64,000 bases of DNA from Candidatus Minthosoma caballi (GTDB lineage Bacteria > Bacteroidota > Bacteroidia > Bacteroidales > Bacteroidaceae): positions 1 to 64,000 of the forward strand of contig JAGHVC010000155.1 in the NCBI GenBank assembly GCA_018064505.1, written 5' to 3'. Positions within the stretch are counted from its first letter, which is position 1, and each line of letters begins with the position of its first letter. Below the pieces are notes generated by a model that was not told the origin of the DNA, searched no databases, and was given only the letters and a program-made list of their open reading frames with translations. This document shows positions 25,310-35,921 of the stretch, one piece after another. Both the position numbers and the translations under genes were made by a program.

Positions 25310-25884
25310 AACCTACAGACGACAAGAATAGTTTGTTCCGCGATATGCAGAACAATCCCGACGGCTATTCCGACGAGCAAATTGAGGCTATGATGGAAGA
25401 GCTTGACCATGCTCCCAACACTGAAGCGGAGTGGGAAACATTTGCGGCTAATCACTTTGCAAAAGAAAGGCGAATCGTCCCATTCTGGCTTAGCAAAGCT
25501 GCTGCAGTCATTGCAATTATCATCGTATCAGGAATTGTGTATGCAGCAACGGTTGCCGTTGGCATTGTACCGTCCCCTTTTGCTGAGACTGATTCTAGCA
25601 ATGAAACAATTTCAAATACAACAACTTCTGTGGCTGATACAATCGTAACTAACACAAAAGTAGAAGAATCTGTTGTGTTCGACAACGCTCCTCTGTCCCA
25701 GATTCTTGCTGAGTTTTCTGCATATTATCATGTCAAGATTGAGTATGTAAATGTCAATTCCAAGTCTCTTCGACTTTTCTTCAAATGGAACAAAGGCAGA
25801 GACCTCAGCTCCAACATAGAAGCCCTCAATGCATTTGAGCGAATCTGTATTTCCCAAAACGACAGCATATTGACTATTGAATAA
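25306..25884 (+). CDS. Membrane anti-sigma-like protein with DUF4974 domain but no FecR core
   Basis: A 192-residue protein overlapping the sigma gene by 4 bp. The first ~55 residues are cytoplasmic and acidic (DEQIEAMMEELDHAPNTEAEWETF), then come one membrane segment (~60-85) and a Ser/Thr-rich linker. The periplasmic end (VVFDNAPLSQILAEFSAYYHVKIEYVN ... ERICISQNDSILTIE) matches DUF4974, the C-terminal domain of Bacteroidetes FecR anti-sigma factors. The central FecR beta-domain (~100 residues) is missing, so this is a shortened type. By position it should hold the sigma factor and respond to the outer-membrane protein encoded next. Confidence 0.8.
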   Translation: MKPTDDKNSLFRDMQNNPDGYSDEQIEAMMEELDHAPNTEAEWETFAANHFAKERRIVPFWLSKAAAVIAIIIVSGIVYAATVAVGIVPSPFAETDSSNETISNTTTSVADTIVTNTKVEESVVFDNAPLSQILAEFSAYYHVKIEYVNVNSKSLRLFFKWNKGRDLSSNIEALNAFERICISQNDSILTIE

Positions 25885-25903
25885 TTAACACCACAATAAC
25901 ATA

Positions 25904-28426
25904 ATGAGAAGATTGATCATTTCATTTGTGGTGCTAATGCTCACCACAACTATGTCTGTTGCTCAGCACATCAATCATACTTTTGAAGATGTGTCTATGC
26001 CTGAAGCATTGAAGACCCTCGCAACGATGTCAGACAAATACACTATCAACTTTGTGTTCGATGACCTTGAAGACTATCGTGTAACAGCAAATGTGAAAAG
26101 CAAGAACATGCAAGAGGCGATAGAGCAAGTGATTGGTTTCTACCCCATACGCTTCTCTACCGATGAGAGAAACGCAATTATCACGGTAGAGTGTATTCAG
26201 AAGTCGTCAACAAAAATCACTGGCAGAATAAGTGACCACGACGGCTCGCCAATGGGCTTTGCCAACATCGTGTTGCTACATCCCGCTGACAGCACATACA
26301 TTAATGGAGGTGTGAGTAATCCGAATGGCGATTTCGTTATTCCATGCAGTGAGATGCCAGTGTTGGCAAAGATTTCTTTTGTTGGTTACAGGACGATGTA
26401 TAAGCACTGCAACACAACCGATATAGGCACAATCAAGATGCAGGAGGAGGCGGTGAAACTGAAACAAGTGAAGGTGAAGGGAGAGCTGCCAATAGTCAAA
26501 GCTGAGAACGGCAAACTGGAATATAACATGCCGTTGCTTCTTCAGCAGATTCCTGCCGACAATGCCTTCGATGCCTTGACTTGCATACCAGGCGTGTATG
26601 AGAACAACGGAAGCATTAGCTTTGCCGGACAAAGTGCAACACTCATCATCGATGGCAAGCCGACCACCTTATCAGCAGAACAAATCGTGGAGCGACTGAA
26701 GAGCATGCCTGCTGACCAAGTGGAAAAGGCAGAGGTTATGATGTCAGCTCCAGCGCGTTACCATGTGCGAGGGCTTGTTATAAATGTCGTGACAAAGGAT
26801 TATGTTGGCATGAAGCATCTGGCAGGTCAAGTACAAACTAGTTGGACTCAGAGCAAGTATGGGCTCGGAAATGTGAAAGGCAGCATGCTCTATCAGAATG
26901 GAAAGTTTGGATTGGATGCGACATACGGTTTTATGGGAGGCTCACAATACGGACAGGTGGAACATGAAGCCCATCATTCATTGGGCGACAAGCGTGTGGA
27001 TTATGCTAACAAAACAAAGCATAAGGCAAATGCCGTGGAGCATGATTATCGTATAGGTGTTGAATATGCTTTTGCCGAAGATAACCGTCTTGATATTGCA
27101 TATACTGGCAACTTGACTTTCAATGATGGTACAAATACCTCAACGGGCATGGAGACCTCTATACAGAAATCATTCATTGATGAATATATGCACAATGTAG
27201 ATGCAAACTATACAGCACCGTTTGGTTTACAGCTTGGAGTATCATACACAGGCTTTAAGAATCCCCAAACGCAGGAACTTGATGGTGAAATGTATGATGA
27301 AGTGCGCCAATATTCTGTTGAGAGCAACCAACGCATAGGCAAATGGCAGTTTACTGTCAATCAGACACATAAACTGAAAAATAACATTGAACTGAACTAT
27401 GGATCTAAGACGCAGTTCACTTCCAACGAAAGCTACCAGACAACGATTGATAAAACTACAGGCATTCTTATCCCTGATGCTTCAAGTTATGTTAATTACG
27501 ATGAACGAATACTCAATGCATACGCTGGATTCAGCAAGCAATTCTCTCAAGATATTAGTTTGGACGCTTCGGTTGCGGCTGAACAATACAAGGCGCCCAA
27601 GTGGAATCAGTGGCGCATTTACCCTACATTCAATCTGATGTGGAATGTCAACAAGCAGAATTTGCTCAATCTCTCGTTTGCAAGCGATGCTGTTTATCCA
27701 AGCTACTGGAGCACCATGAGTGACATTTATTACACATCTGCCTATAGTGAGATATGGGGAAATCCAGAACTGAAGCCATATTCCATATATGACACCAATC
27801 TAACTTGGCAATTCAAGCAACGCTATACCTTTAGTGCTATTTCATGTATTCAGCCAGGCTATGCTGTGCAGTTATCTTATCAGCCTTCCGACCGCATGGC
27901 CGTCATCATGAAGGAGACAAATTTTGACTATTCAAATTATGCAGGTATATCAGCTTCGGCGCGATTCAATGTTGGGCAATGGCTTACAGGAAACATCAAT
28001 GCAACAGGGCTTTACCGTCAGGACAAAAGCGACCAGTTTTTTGATTTGCCATTCTATCGTAAGCATGTCTCATTTATCCTCTCAGGCAATGTTTCTGCAA
28101 AACTACTGAGACATCAGGATTTGCGACTCATTTTCAAACCTTTCTTCCAATCAAAAGCCATGCAAGGAGTATATGACATTGACCCTATGTTTAATATGAG
28201 TGCTCAACTTAGGTGGGCTTCCAACAATGGCAAGTGGAGCATTATAGCAAATGGACAGAACATATTCAACAATCATATAAGCACAAAATCCATTCAAGGA
28301 AATCAAAACTTCACCATGCGAATGTGGATGAACTATGCCAGTGCATCCTTAACTGCAATCTATCGCATAGAAGGTTTCAAGGAGAAAAAGCACAAAGAGG
28401 TGGATAATTCACGCATGGGACATTGA
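25904..28426 (+). CDS. STN-domain outer-membrane beta-barrel (TonB-dependent receptor-like) protein
   Basis: An 840-residue exported protein. It has a signal peptide (MRRLIISFVVLMLTTTMSVAQ) and a secretin/TonB short N-terminal (STN) domain (~25-100: FEDVSMPEALKTLATMSDKYTINFVF). A carboxypeptidase-regulatory-like beta-sandwich (~105-190: KITGRISDHDGSPMGFANIVLL) and a plug-like segment (CIPGVYENNGSISFAGQSATLIIDGKP) follow, then a large barrel (OMP_b-brl_3 type) to about 815. The tail (GFKEKKHKEVDNSRMGH) is polar rather than ending in an aromatic residue. It is the third gene of the sigma/anti-sigma operon; the STN domain is the part expected to touch the anti-sigma protein. Such receptors often bind peptides, metals or glycans; the ligand cannot be told. 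Confidence 0.88.
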   Translation: MRRLIISFVVLMLTTTMSVAQHINHTFEDVSMPEALKTLATMSDKYTINFVFDDLEDYRVTANVKSKNMQEAIEQVIGFYPIRFSTDERNAIITVECIQKSSTKITGRISDHDGSPMGFANIVLLHPADSTYINGGVSNPNGDFVIPCSEMPVLAKISFVGYRTMYKHCNTTDIGTIKMQEEAVKLKQVKVKGELPIVKAENGKLEYNMPLLLQQIPADNAFDALTCIPGVYENNGSISFAGQSATLIIDGKPTTLSAEQIVERLKSMPADQVEKAEVMMSAPARYHVRGLVINVVTKDYVGMKHLAGQVQTSWTQSKYGLGNVKGSMLYQNGKFGLDATYGFMGGSQYGQVEHEAHHSLGDKRVDYANKTKHKANAVEHDYRIGVEYAFAEDNRLDIAYTGNLTFNDGTNTSTGMETSIQKSFIDEYMHNVDANYTAPFGLQLGVSYTGFKNPQTQELDGEMYDEVRQYSVESNQRIGKWQFTVNQTHKLKNNIELNYGSKTQFTSNESYQTTIDKTTGILIPDASSYVNYDERILNAYAGFSKQFSQDISLDASVAAEQYKAPKWNQWRIYPTFNLMWNVNKQNLLNLSFASDAVYPSYWSTMSDIYYTSAYSEIWGNPELKPYSIYDTNLTWQFKQRYTFSAISCIQPGYAVQLSYQPSDRMAVIMKETNFDYSNYAGISASARFNVGQWLTGNINATGLYRQDKSDQFFDLPFYRKHVSFILSGNVSAKLLRHQDLRLIFKPFFQSKAMQGVYDIDPMFNMSAQLRWASNNGKWSIIANGQNIFNNHISTKSIQGNQNFTMRMWMNYASASLTAIYRIEGFKEKKHKEVDNSRMGH

Positions 28427-28460
28427 CAAACAATGTGTATGAGAAAAAGTTGAACTTTAT

Positions 28461-28500
28461 CGCATCGAATCGCATCGAAACGCACCGAATCGCATTTTGA
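28461..28500. repeat. 10-bp tandem repeat (CGCATCGAAT)
   Basis: Four units in exact 10-bp register: CGCATCGAAT, CGCATCGAAA, CGCACCGAAT and CGCATTTTGA (decayed). One unit per helical turn would present the same face of DNA four times. It ends directly at the TTTG of the promoter-like element behind it. Confidence 0.8.
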
Positions 28501-28560
28501 CAAAATAAGAATGCTTACCTTTGCAGCGAAAAATTGCAAAAGCAAGCGTTCTTTGACTTA
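28496..28560 (+). promoter_or_regulatory. Rightward promoter-like element with rRNA-leader-like sequence, no gene behind it
   Basis: TTTG (28496-28499) and TACCTTTG (28516-28523) resemble a promoter, but the 16-bp spacer is short. The following GCGTTCTTTGACTTATTG (about 28546-28563) looks like the boxA-type leader seen before rRNA in this phylum. No rRNA follows; the next gene (28601-28843) is on the other strand. It may be a decayed leader or make a short RNA. Confidence 0.35.
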
Positions 28561-28600
28561 TTGATACATTATATTACTGCACGCAAGTGCTAAGTGGCAT

Positions 28601-28843
28601 TCATTTGGCATCTTCTTCAGGTTCTTCCTCGTTCACATCGTTCAGAACAGCGAGGGCACGGTCGTAGTCGGCTTCGAATACGAGAATGTCAACTCCTGTG
28701 AATGTGGAAACGATGCCTCCGTATAGATCGGAGATGTTTTCGTTCTGAAGCATGGATTCGATGCCTTCTGCTTGAAGCTTGCCTTTGAGGATGTGGGCTT
28801 CGAAGCTGCTGGTGCAAGTGGTTAGTTTTACTGTTTTATCCAT
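28601..28843 (-). CDS. DUF2007 domain protein
   Basis: An 80-residue soluble protein, nearly all of it the DUF2007 fold: MDKTVKLTTCTSSFEAHILKGKLQAEGIESMLQNENISDLYGG, then VDILVFEADYDRALAVLNDV and an acidic tail EEEPEEDAK. The family (putative prokaryotic signal-transducing protein, P-II-like ferredoxin fold) has no proven role. It stands alone, downstream of the ABC-F gene's 3' end by 85 bp on the same strand. Confidence 0.85.
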   Translation of the reverse strand: MDKTVKLTTCTSSFEAHILKGKLQAEGIESMLQNENISDLYGGIVSTFTGVDILVFEADYDRALAVLNDVNEEEPEEDAK

Positions 28844-28928
28844 AAGATGACATTTTTTAGGTTGGGGGCAAATATAGAAACTTTTTGAAAGATAGCTGCT
28901 CTTTTACTATTATTTTTTCTTATGGCAT

Positions 28929-30713
<1,785 letters not shown>

Positions 30714-30724
30714 AGATAAAAAAA

Positions 30725-30771
30725 GACCCTCTCCCCATGCTCTCTCCCTCTATGGCGAGGGTGACTGATGG
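30725..30771. repeat. 47-bp repeat, intergenic copy
   Basis: GACCCTCTCCCCATGCTCTC ... GGCGAGGGTGACTGATGG, just upstream of the ABC-F start codon and downstream of cobS. CCCTCTCC and GGCGAGGG can pair, so it is hairpin-prone. Confidence 0.8.
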
Positions 30772-30792
30772 GAATGTGGGTGAATTGTTGGG

Positions 30793-31590
30793 TTAGATAG
30801 AAATGAGTGATAGCGTGATGAGTGCCGTGAAGTGGAACACCAGTTCACTTATGATGAATGTGGCACCGCAGCAGTCGCCTGTGTAGCCTTGGATGCGCTT
30901 TTTCATTGTGAGGAAGAGGATGAGGCAGGTGATGACTGATGCAACCATAGAGGGAAGGAACACTAATGCTTTCTCTCTCAGCAAAATGATGGGCAGAGTG
31001 CCGAGGATGATGCTGATGGCTTTTTCTGCAAAAGTGACGGAGGCATAGACGAGCTTGTTCTTTGCCTCCTCGGCTTTGCGGGCGTAGGGCAGCGTGTAGA
31101 TGATGGTGGAGCTTGTCCATTTGCAGAATGTGTCGCCGCACATCAGCAAGGCTCCCATAGCAATCGGACGGATGCCTGGCGCAAAGAGCGGTGCTGCCGT
31201 ATGGAGCGTGGCGATGATGAGGGTGAAGTAGAGTATCAGCCCCAGCACTCCGTAGGTGCCTATGTGGCTGTCTTTCATTATCTCAAGCGTGCGCTCGCGT
31301 GTTGTTCCTCCACCGAATCCATCGCAGAAATCGGCAAAGCCGTCTTCGTGCAGTGCGCCTGTGAGCAGCACTCTTGCCACCAATGCGAGGATGATGGCAA
31401 TGAAGGATGGCAGAATCATTGATGCAATGATATACACGCACGCCATAATTCCTCCCGTCAGCCATCCCACCAATGGCCACAGCGGCACCACCTTCTTGAA
31501 GTGCTCGGCTGGCACATTGGCTATCTTCCACAGCGGCAGGCGCGTGAAGAACATGAATGTGGCTAATGTTCTGTAAAAGATTTGTTTCAT
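30793..31590 (-). CDS. cobS: Adenosylcobinamide-GDP ribazoletransferase (cobalamin synthase)
   Basis: A 265-residue integral membrane enzyme joining adenosylcobinamide-GDP with alpha-ribazole to finish the nucleotide loop of B12. Marks: FFTRLPLW near the N-terminus; GALHEDGFADFCDGFGGG (~79-96) with the acidic metal-binding cluster; MKDSHIGTYG (~106-115); and GYTGDCCGATFIISEL near the end. Six or so membrane helices are visible. ATG 31590 overlaps the TGA of cobT by one base, so the genes are translationally coupled. A TTG one codon earlier is less likely. It is the last of the cob genes in the operon. Confidence 0.94.
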   Translation of the reverse strand: MKQIFYRTLATFMFFTRLPLWKIANVPAEHFKKVVPLWPLVGWLTGGIMACVYIIASMILPSFIAIILALVARVLLTGALHEDGFADFCDGFGGGTTRERTLEIMKDSHIGTYGVLGLILYFTLIIATLHTAAPLFAPGIRPIAMGALLMCGDTFCKWTSSTIIYTLPYARKAEEAKNKLVYASVTFAEKAISIILGTLPIILLREKALVFLPSMVASVITCLILFLTMKKRIQGYTGDCCGATFIISELVFHFTALITLSLISI

Positions 31591-32666
31591 CAAAAATACT
31601 TTGTTATCTCTGCATGAGCAAAGTTGTCCATCTCGTTTATCATATTTACAGCTGACTGCAGAATAGGGTAGGCGCAGATGGCTCCTGTGCCCTCGCCGAG
31701 TCGCATGCCGAGAGACAGAAGGGGCTCTGCACCTATGCTGTCGAGCATGAGTTTGTGTCCTGACTCATCGCCGCAATGACCAAAGACTGCATAGTCGAGA
31801 ACGGCACTGTCGAGCTTTGACGCTGCGAGCATGCAGGCTGACATGATGAAGCCATCGACAAGGATGACCATGCCGAGTTCGGCAGCACGGAGCATACCGC
31901 CAATGGCTGCAACCATCTCAAAGCCACCGAAATAGCGTATGATGTAGTTGGACATTGCTAAAGGAGGGTTGAGCGAAGAAGCTACTTCGTTGGATGCTCT
32001 GAGCTGCTGTTTGAAATTGTCAATGCTCTGAGCCAGCACTTTATATTTGTGGCGCACTCCGCTGCTGCTGAGTCCTGAACCTGCGCCAACGCAACGGTCG
32101 AGCGGAAGATCAAGGAAAAGACTCATGAAAACACTGGAAGGACTTGTGTTTGCAATGCCCATCTCGCCAAAGCTGATGATGTTGCATCCTTCTGCATGAC
32201 AGGCATCTACTTGCTCGGCTCCGACAGAAAGGGCGCGCTGATACTCTGCTTCGCTCATTGCAGCTTCATGAAGGAAGTTGCGAGTGCCGTGTGCAATCTT
32301 GCGGTCGATGATGTGGGGCTCTTCTGCTGAGTCGAAGTCGTAATCCACTCCGACATCCACCACTCGGAGCTTGAATCCATGCTGGCGGCAGAACATGTTC
32401 ACGCCACCGCCACCTTTGCCGTAGTTCTTCATCTGCTGCCAAGTCACTTCACGAGGGCTGAAGCTTACGCCCTCACGCTCGATGCCATGGTCGGCTCCGA
32501 AGAGAATGTGGCAAGGATGGTCAAGATGTGGGCTGAGGCTCTGCTGTATGAGCCCGATTTGAAGGGCTAACGACTCCAATCTGCCTAACGAACCTTTTGG
32601 CTTGTTGAGGTTGTCTATCTTGTCTTGCAGTGTTGCTGCTAATGTCTTGTCTGTAGGTTTTATCAT
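31590..32666 (-). CDS. cobT: Nicotinate-nucleotide--dimethylbenzimidazole phosphoribosyltransferase
   Basis: A 358-residue cytoplasmic enzyme that activates the lower-ligand base (dimethylbenzimidazole or a related base) to its alpha-ribotide. Clear family segments: [19 protein letters not shown] (~20-38), [24 protein letters not shown] (~56-79), [12 protein letters not shown] (~167-178), and [17 protein letters not shown] (~330-346) with the catalytic Glu. Length is normal. It sits 5 bp after cobU and overlaps cobS, completing the nucleotide-loop trio. Confidence 0.95.
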   Translation of the reverse strand: MIKPTDKTLAATLQDKIDNLNKPKGSLGRLESLALQIGLIQQSLSPHLDHPCHILFGADHGIEREGVSFSPREVTWQQMKNYGKGGGGVNMFCRQHGFKLRVVDVGVDYDFDSAEEPHIIDRKIAHGTRNFLHEAAMSEAEYQRALSVGAEQVDACHAEGCNIISFGEMGIANTSPSSVFMSLFLDLPLDRCVGAGSGLSSSGVRHKYKVLAQSIDNFKQQLRASNEVASSLNPPLAMSNYIIRYFGGFEMVAAIGGMLRAAELGMVILVDGFIMSACMLAASKLDSAVLDYAVFGHCGDESGHKLMLDSIGAEPLLSLGMRLGEGTGAICAYPILQSAVNMINEMDNFAHAEITKYF

Positions 32667-32671
32667 TGTAG

Positions 32672-33181
32672 TTATTTTATCTTTACTTTTATGCCACTCA
32701 CCATAAGATACACTTCATCGGCTTGCTGTGCAGCAAACTGATTCATCCAGCCCAGCATGTCTGTGAATTTGCGCTGCAGTTCGTTGTCGCTCACTCCTCC
32801 GAGCCCAATCTCGTTGGTGACAAAGATGAAAGTTGCATCTTGTGATGTGAAGCGTGTGAACTCAGCCTTCATGGCATCGAGGGCAGGGTGGGTGTGTGAA
32901 TCGAGGTCGAAGAAGAAATTAGTTGCCCACAGTGTGAGGCAATCGATAAGTATCACACGGCCGCTTACATCGTGCTTGCTCAGCTCTTTTTCTTCTTCGA
33001 TGTTTGTCCACTGCGGACCGCGGCGTTCCTGATGCTTCTGCACTCGCTGGCGGAACTCGTCGTCCCAGATGCGAGCGGTGGCAATGTAGATTGGGGTGTC
33101 GGAGAGCGATAAGGCTAACTGTTCTGCAGCTTCGCTCTTGCCACTTCGCTGACCGCCAGTGAAGAGTATAATCTTTTTCAT
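32672..33181 (-). CDS. cobU: Adenosylcobinamide kinase / guanylyltransferase
   Basis: A 169-residue enzyme that phosphorylates adenosylcobinamide and transfers GMP to it. The P-loop [18 protein letters not shown] (~7-24), [25 protein letters not shown] with the GMP-attachment His region (~31-55), LIDCLTLW (~77-84) and [11 protein letters not shown] (~119-129) are all conserved. It lies 33 bp after the CbiK-like gene on the same strand. The C-terminus is slightly basic (KVKIK) and otherwise ordinary. Confidence 0.95.
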   Translation of the reverse strand: MKKIILFTGGQRSGKSEAAEQLALSLSDTPIYIATARIWDDEFRQRVQKHQERRGPQWTNIEEEKELSKHDVSGRVILIDCLTLWATNFFFDLDSHTHPALDAMKAEFTRFTSQDATFIFVTNEIGLGGVSDNELQRKFTDMLGWMNQFAAQQADEVYLMVSGIKVKIK

Positions 33182-33214
33182 AAATACACTGTTTGCAAAT
33201 TTATTATCAGTATA

Positions 33215-34120
33215 TTACATTCTTTGCAGTTTTCTTTCTTTTGCGTTGTAGGTACGAAACTGCTCTGCATGCTTGATGTGAGAAATGAAGATACTCATTA
33301 TTTCGTCAAGATCGCCAAGGGACTTGAGGGTAGCTGCAGTTTTGTAGCCTGCTTTCTCGAAACGCTGAGTCCACTCTCCTGAAATTGAATTCATCACATT
33401 TTCACCAGCGATGAAAATGAATGGAATGAGATTCACACTCTTGAGTTTCTGCGATTTAAGTTGCCTGAGCACACTGTCGCATGAAGGAAATCCTTCGATA
33501 GTTGCAGCATACCATCCTGTGAGTCCTTTGTCGCGAAGGAGGTAGTCAAGCATAGTGAAGTGCGGCGTTGCATTGCTCTCCGAATTATGGCATACGAAAA
33601 TGTTTACGGCTTTTTGTTGTCCGTAAGCATTGGTTGCTGCTGCGACAGCTTGTTCAAAATCGGCATTTGTGGCAAGCAAAGGCTCTCCAATGCGGATTTG
33701 CTTGAAGTTGCTTCGCGCACTTTCAACCACATAGCGAAGGTACTGCATCTCTTGGCCTTCAATCATGTTTGAAGACTGAATGAGGATGTGAGTGTAGCCA
33801 TCCTTGTGCAGTTGATTGAGCAGTTCGTCAGGAGTGTCAATGCGAGTCACTCCATCCTGAGAGACTTGGTTGATTATGCTTCGTGATGTCCATGCCTCGC
33901 GGAATGCATATTCAGGGTATTCCATGCGGAGGCGAGTGTTGAATCTGTCAATAGTGCGTCTGCCTTCTGCCTCTGCCGAACCAAAATGCACTGCCACGAT
34001 GGCAGCTTTGTCTGTGGTGCGCATATCTGCAAATATGTTTTGTTCAATCTCGTCGGATTGTGCAGTGCATGGAATGGCTGCGGTAAGTGTGATGAGAATG
34101 CAGAGTAGGAATCTTTTCAT
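33215..34120 (-). CDS. Exported CbiK-like (sirohydrochlorin cobaltochelatase family) protein with altered metal site
   Basis: A 301-residue protein with a signal peptide (MKRFLLCILITLTAAIPCTAQ), so it acts outside the cytoplasm. The fold matches class II chelatases of the CbiK type: AIVAVHFGSAEAEGRRTID (~40-58), ILIQSSNMIEGQEMQYL, FVCHNSESN with His178 (first ligand), and ATIEGFPS with Glu209 (second ligand). The third ligand histidine, normally in an AGDHAxND motif, is replaced: here the segment reads AGENVMNS (239-246), Asn241 for His. Insertion of cobalt into sirohydrochlorin is therefore doubtful. Periplasmic CbiK homologues can bind haem or metal, and a carrier role for corrinoid, haem or cobalt fits the neighbouring ABC and cob genes. 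Confidence 0.8.
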   Translation of the reverse strand: MKRFLLCILITLTAAIPCTAQSDEIEQNIFADMRTTDKAAIVAVHFGSAEAEGRRTIDRFNTRLRMEYPEYAFREAWTSRSIINQVSQDGVTRIDTPDELLNQLHKDGYTHILIQSSNMIEGQEMQYLRYVVESARSNFKQIRIGEPLLATNADFEQAVAAATNAYGQQKAVNIFVCHNSESNATPHFTMLDYLLRDKGLTGWYAATIEGFPSCDSVLRQLKSQKLKSVNLIPFIFIAGENVMNSISGEWTQRFEKAGYKTAATLKSLGDLDEIMSIFISHIKHAEQFRTYNAKERKLQRM

Positions 34121-34135
34121 TGCTTTTTCAGTGTG

Positions 34136-35908
34136 TTATTTTATGATCTTCTTAGTAATGTTGTTTTGACGCATTATGTATATTCCTCTTTGTTGAGGCT
34201 TGTCAATCTTCTCTCCGCTTAGAGTGAAGTATTCAGGGGCAGATGCTTCATTGTGAACATTAGTGCTGATTTCTTCGATGGCTGTATCTGTGCCTCCGCC
34301 CATGAACTTGAAAGATATGAATCCAGAGCTCTCTGCAATGGAAGATATGGGCTTGTTCATGTAGTAAGTGCCATCGGTATTCTTGTTGAAAAGCTTGCCG
34401 CCAGTGCTTAGGTGAGAGGTGTTGTTGAGCGTAGTGATGTTCTTTGAGCCTGGGAAGATGTCACCGCTAAGCTGAGAAATGGTTGGCTGATAAATGCCAT
34501 AGGCAGAATAGTAGGTGCCGTAATTACCGTCGGCAGGTATGATGCTCATTCTTTGATGCTTAGAGTCATTGTTTGGCTCATTTTCTTTCCATGCGAATGG
34601 ATCGTAATCTACATGGTAGATGAGCATGCCGTGAATGTTGGTCGAGGTTTTGTCTGTGCCAGAAATATACTTGAACCATCGGTTGTTCTGACGGTTTTCA
34701 AGAATGAAATACTCATTGCGGTTGCCGTCATTGTAGATAGCATAAGCAATTGGCTCGTCTTGCAATGCTGGCATGTCAGTGATAGTGCAAGGCTTGGAAA
34801 GTTCTGTGAAATTCAGCCATCCAGCAAAATAACGCTCGTAAGCGGTGAATCCTGCTGGCACTTCTCCGTAGCCATTAGGACCATTGTAGCTGCCTTGATC
34901 CATAATGTCCCATTGCACCATTCCAAAGCCGCCTTCGTAGCTGGTGTCATAGAAGTCAGGAATGCCAAGGCAATGGCTGAACTCGTGGCAAGCAGTGCCG
35001 ATTCCGTTGATGTTGGAACCACTTGCACCGCGCAGCTCACAACTCATGGCATAAGTGTCTATTTTCACGCCATCAATGGTAATTGGGCCTGCTCCGTCTC
35101 CATAGTAGTCGTGCTCATCCTTCAGTGTGAATTCGTGTGGCCAAAGGTCATTTTTAACGCCACTCCAATGCTCACCATATCCAGCATAGATGATGAATAC
35201 TTGCTCAACTTCGAGGTCTCCATCCCAATCGTAGTCTTTGAAGTTAATGCCTTTCTTATCAGCAAGTTTGCAAGCCTCTGCCACTAATTCACCAGGGTAC
35301 TTGTCATCGCCGTCTTTGTTGTTCTGCCCGTAATATGAAGCTTCCTTGCTCATGGTTACAGGGCCGATAATGTCAAACTCAATGTCAAGTTTTCCATAGC
35401 TCTGGTCATAAAAGTAGTCGCGAACAGAGCCAATATGCCCATTGTTAGAATAGCCCTTTTTGTTGAACTGATTGCTAAACTCTGTAAGATTATTTGCAGC
35501 TTTGAATGTTTTATCTTTGAAATCTACAAGAATAACTAATCCCTTCTTCTTTCCAATGATGATTGAAGGCTCGCCGAAGGCTTTTCTTGCTTTTGAATTT
35601 GCGTTTCTTTTATTTGCTGCTAAGCGTTCAATACGGCGAGAGTTGCGAATCTGGAGTTTCTTTGTCCAAAGAGTTTTAACAGAATCAACTTCGGAGTCAA
35701 GAGCTTTGCGGTAGAATCCATTTTCGTCTTGAATCAGCATATCTCCCTCTTCAGTGATGTAGAAATGACAATTCTCATCGCCGCACAGGAATGCAGTGAT
35801 GGTGGTTCCATCAGGTTGCGGAAGCTGTACGGCTACTCGCTTTGCTGGAACAGCAGTCGCAGCAAGGTTGATGAGGAATAGGAAGAATGCTAAACAGAAA
35901 TATCTCAT
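34136..35908 (-). CDS. Secreted M6 family metalloprotease
   Basis: A 590-residue secreted protein: signal peptide (MRYFCLAFFLFLINLAATA), a propeptide-like region (~20-110), then an immune-inhibitor-A-type zinc protease with HEFSHCLGIPDFYD (catalytic zinc motif, ~300-313) and MDQGSYNGPNGYGEVPAGFTAYER. A beta-rich region follows, and the last ~60 residues (PEYFTLSGEKIDKPQQRGIYIMRQNNITKKIIK spans the end) resemble a type IX secretion sorting tail, suggesting delivery to the surface or outside. It lies between an ABC ATPase gene (13 bp) and the CbiK-like gene (15 bp), all leftward, so it is part of the B12-type operon. That is an unusual place for a protease. Confidence 0.88.
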   Translation of the reverse strand: MRYFCLAFFLFLINLAATAVPAKRVAVQLPQPDGTTITAFLCGDENCHFYITEEGDMLIQDENGFYRKALDSEVDSVKTLWTKKLQIRNSRRIERLAANKRNANSKARKAFGEPSIIIGKKKGLVILVDFKDKTFKAANNLTEFSNQFNKKGYSNNGHIGSVRDYFYDQSYGKLDIEFDIIGPVTMSKEASYYGQNNKDGDDKYPGELVAEACKLADKKGINFKDYDWDGDLEVEQVFIIYAGYGEHWSGVKNDLWPHEFTLKDEHDYYGDGAGPITIDGVKIDTYAMSCELRGASGSNINGIGTACHEFSHCLGIPDFYDTSYEGGFGMVQWDIMDQGSYNGPNGYGEVPAGFTAYERYFAGWLNFTELSKPCTITDMPALQDEPIAYAIYNDGNRNEYFILENRQNNRWFKYISGTDKTSTNIHGMLIYHVDYDPFAWKENEPNNDSKHQRMSIIPADGNYGTYYSAYGIYQPTISQLSGDIFPGSKNITTLNNTSHLSTGGKLFNKNTDGTYYMNKPISSIAESSGFISFKFMGGGTDTAIEEISTNVHNEASAPEYFTLSGEKIDKPQQRGIYIMRQNNITKKIIK

Positions 35909-35921
35909 GATCTCTATAATA

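Noticed and set aside
34553-35287. 244-codon frame opposite the M6 protease
   Set aside because: Antisense shadow of a conserved gene with no domain.
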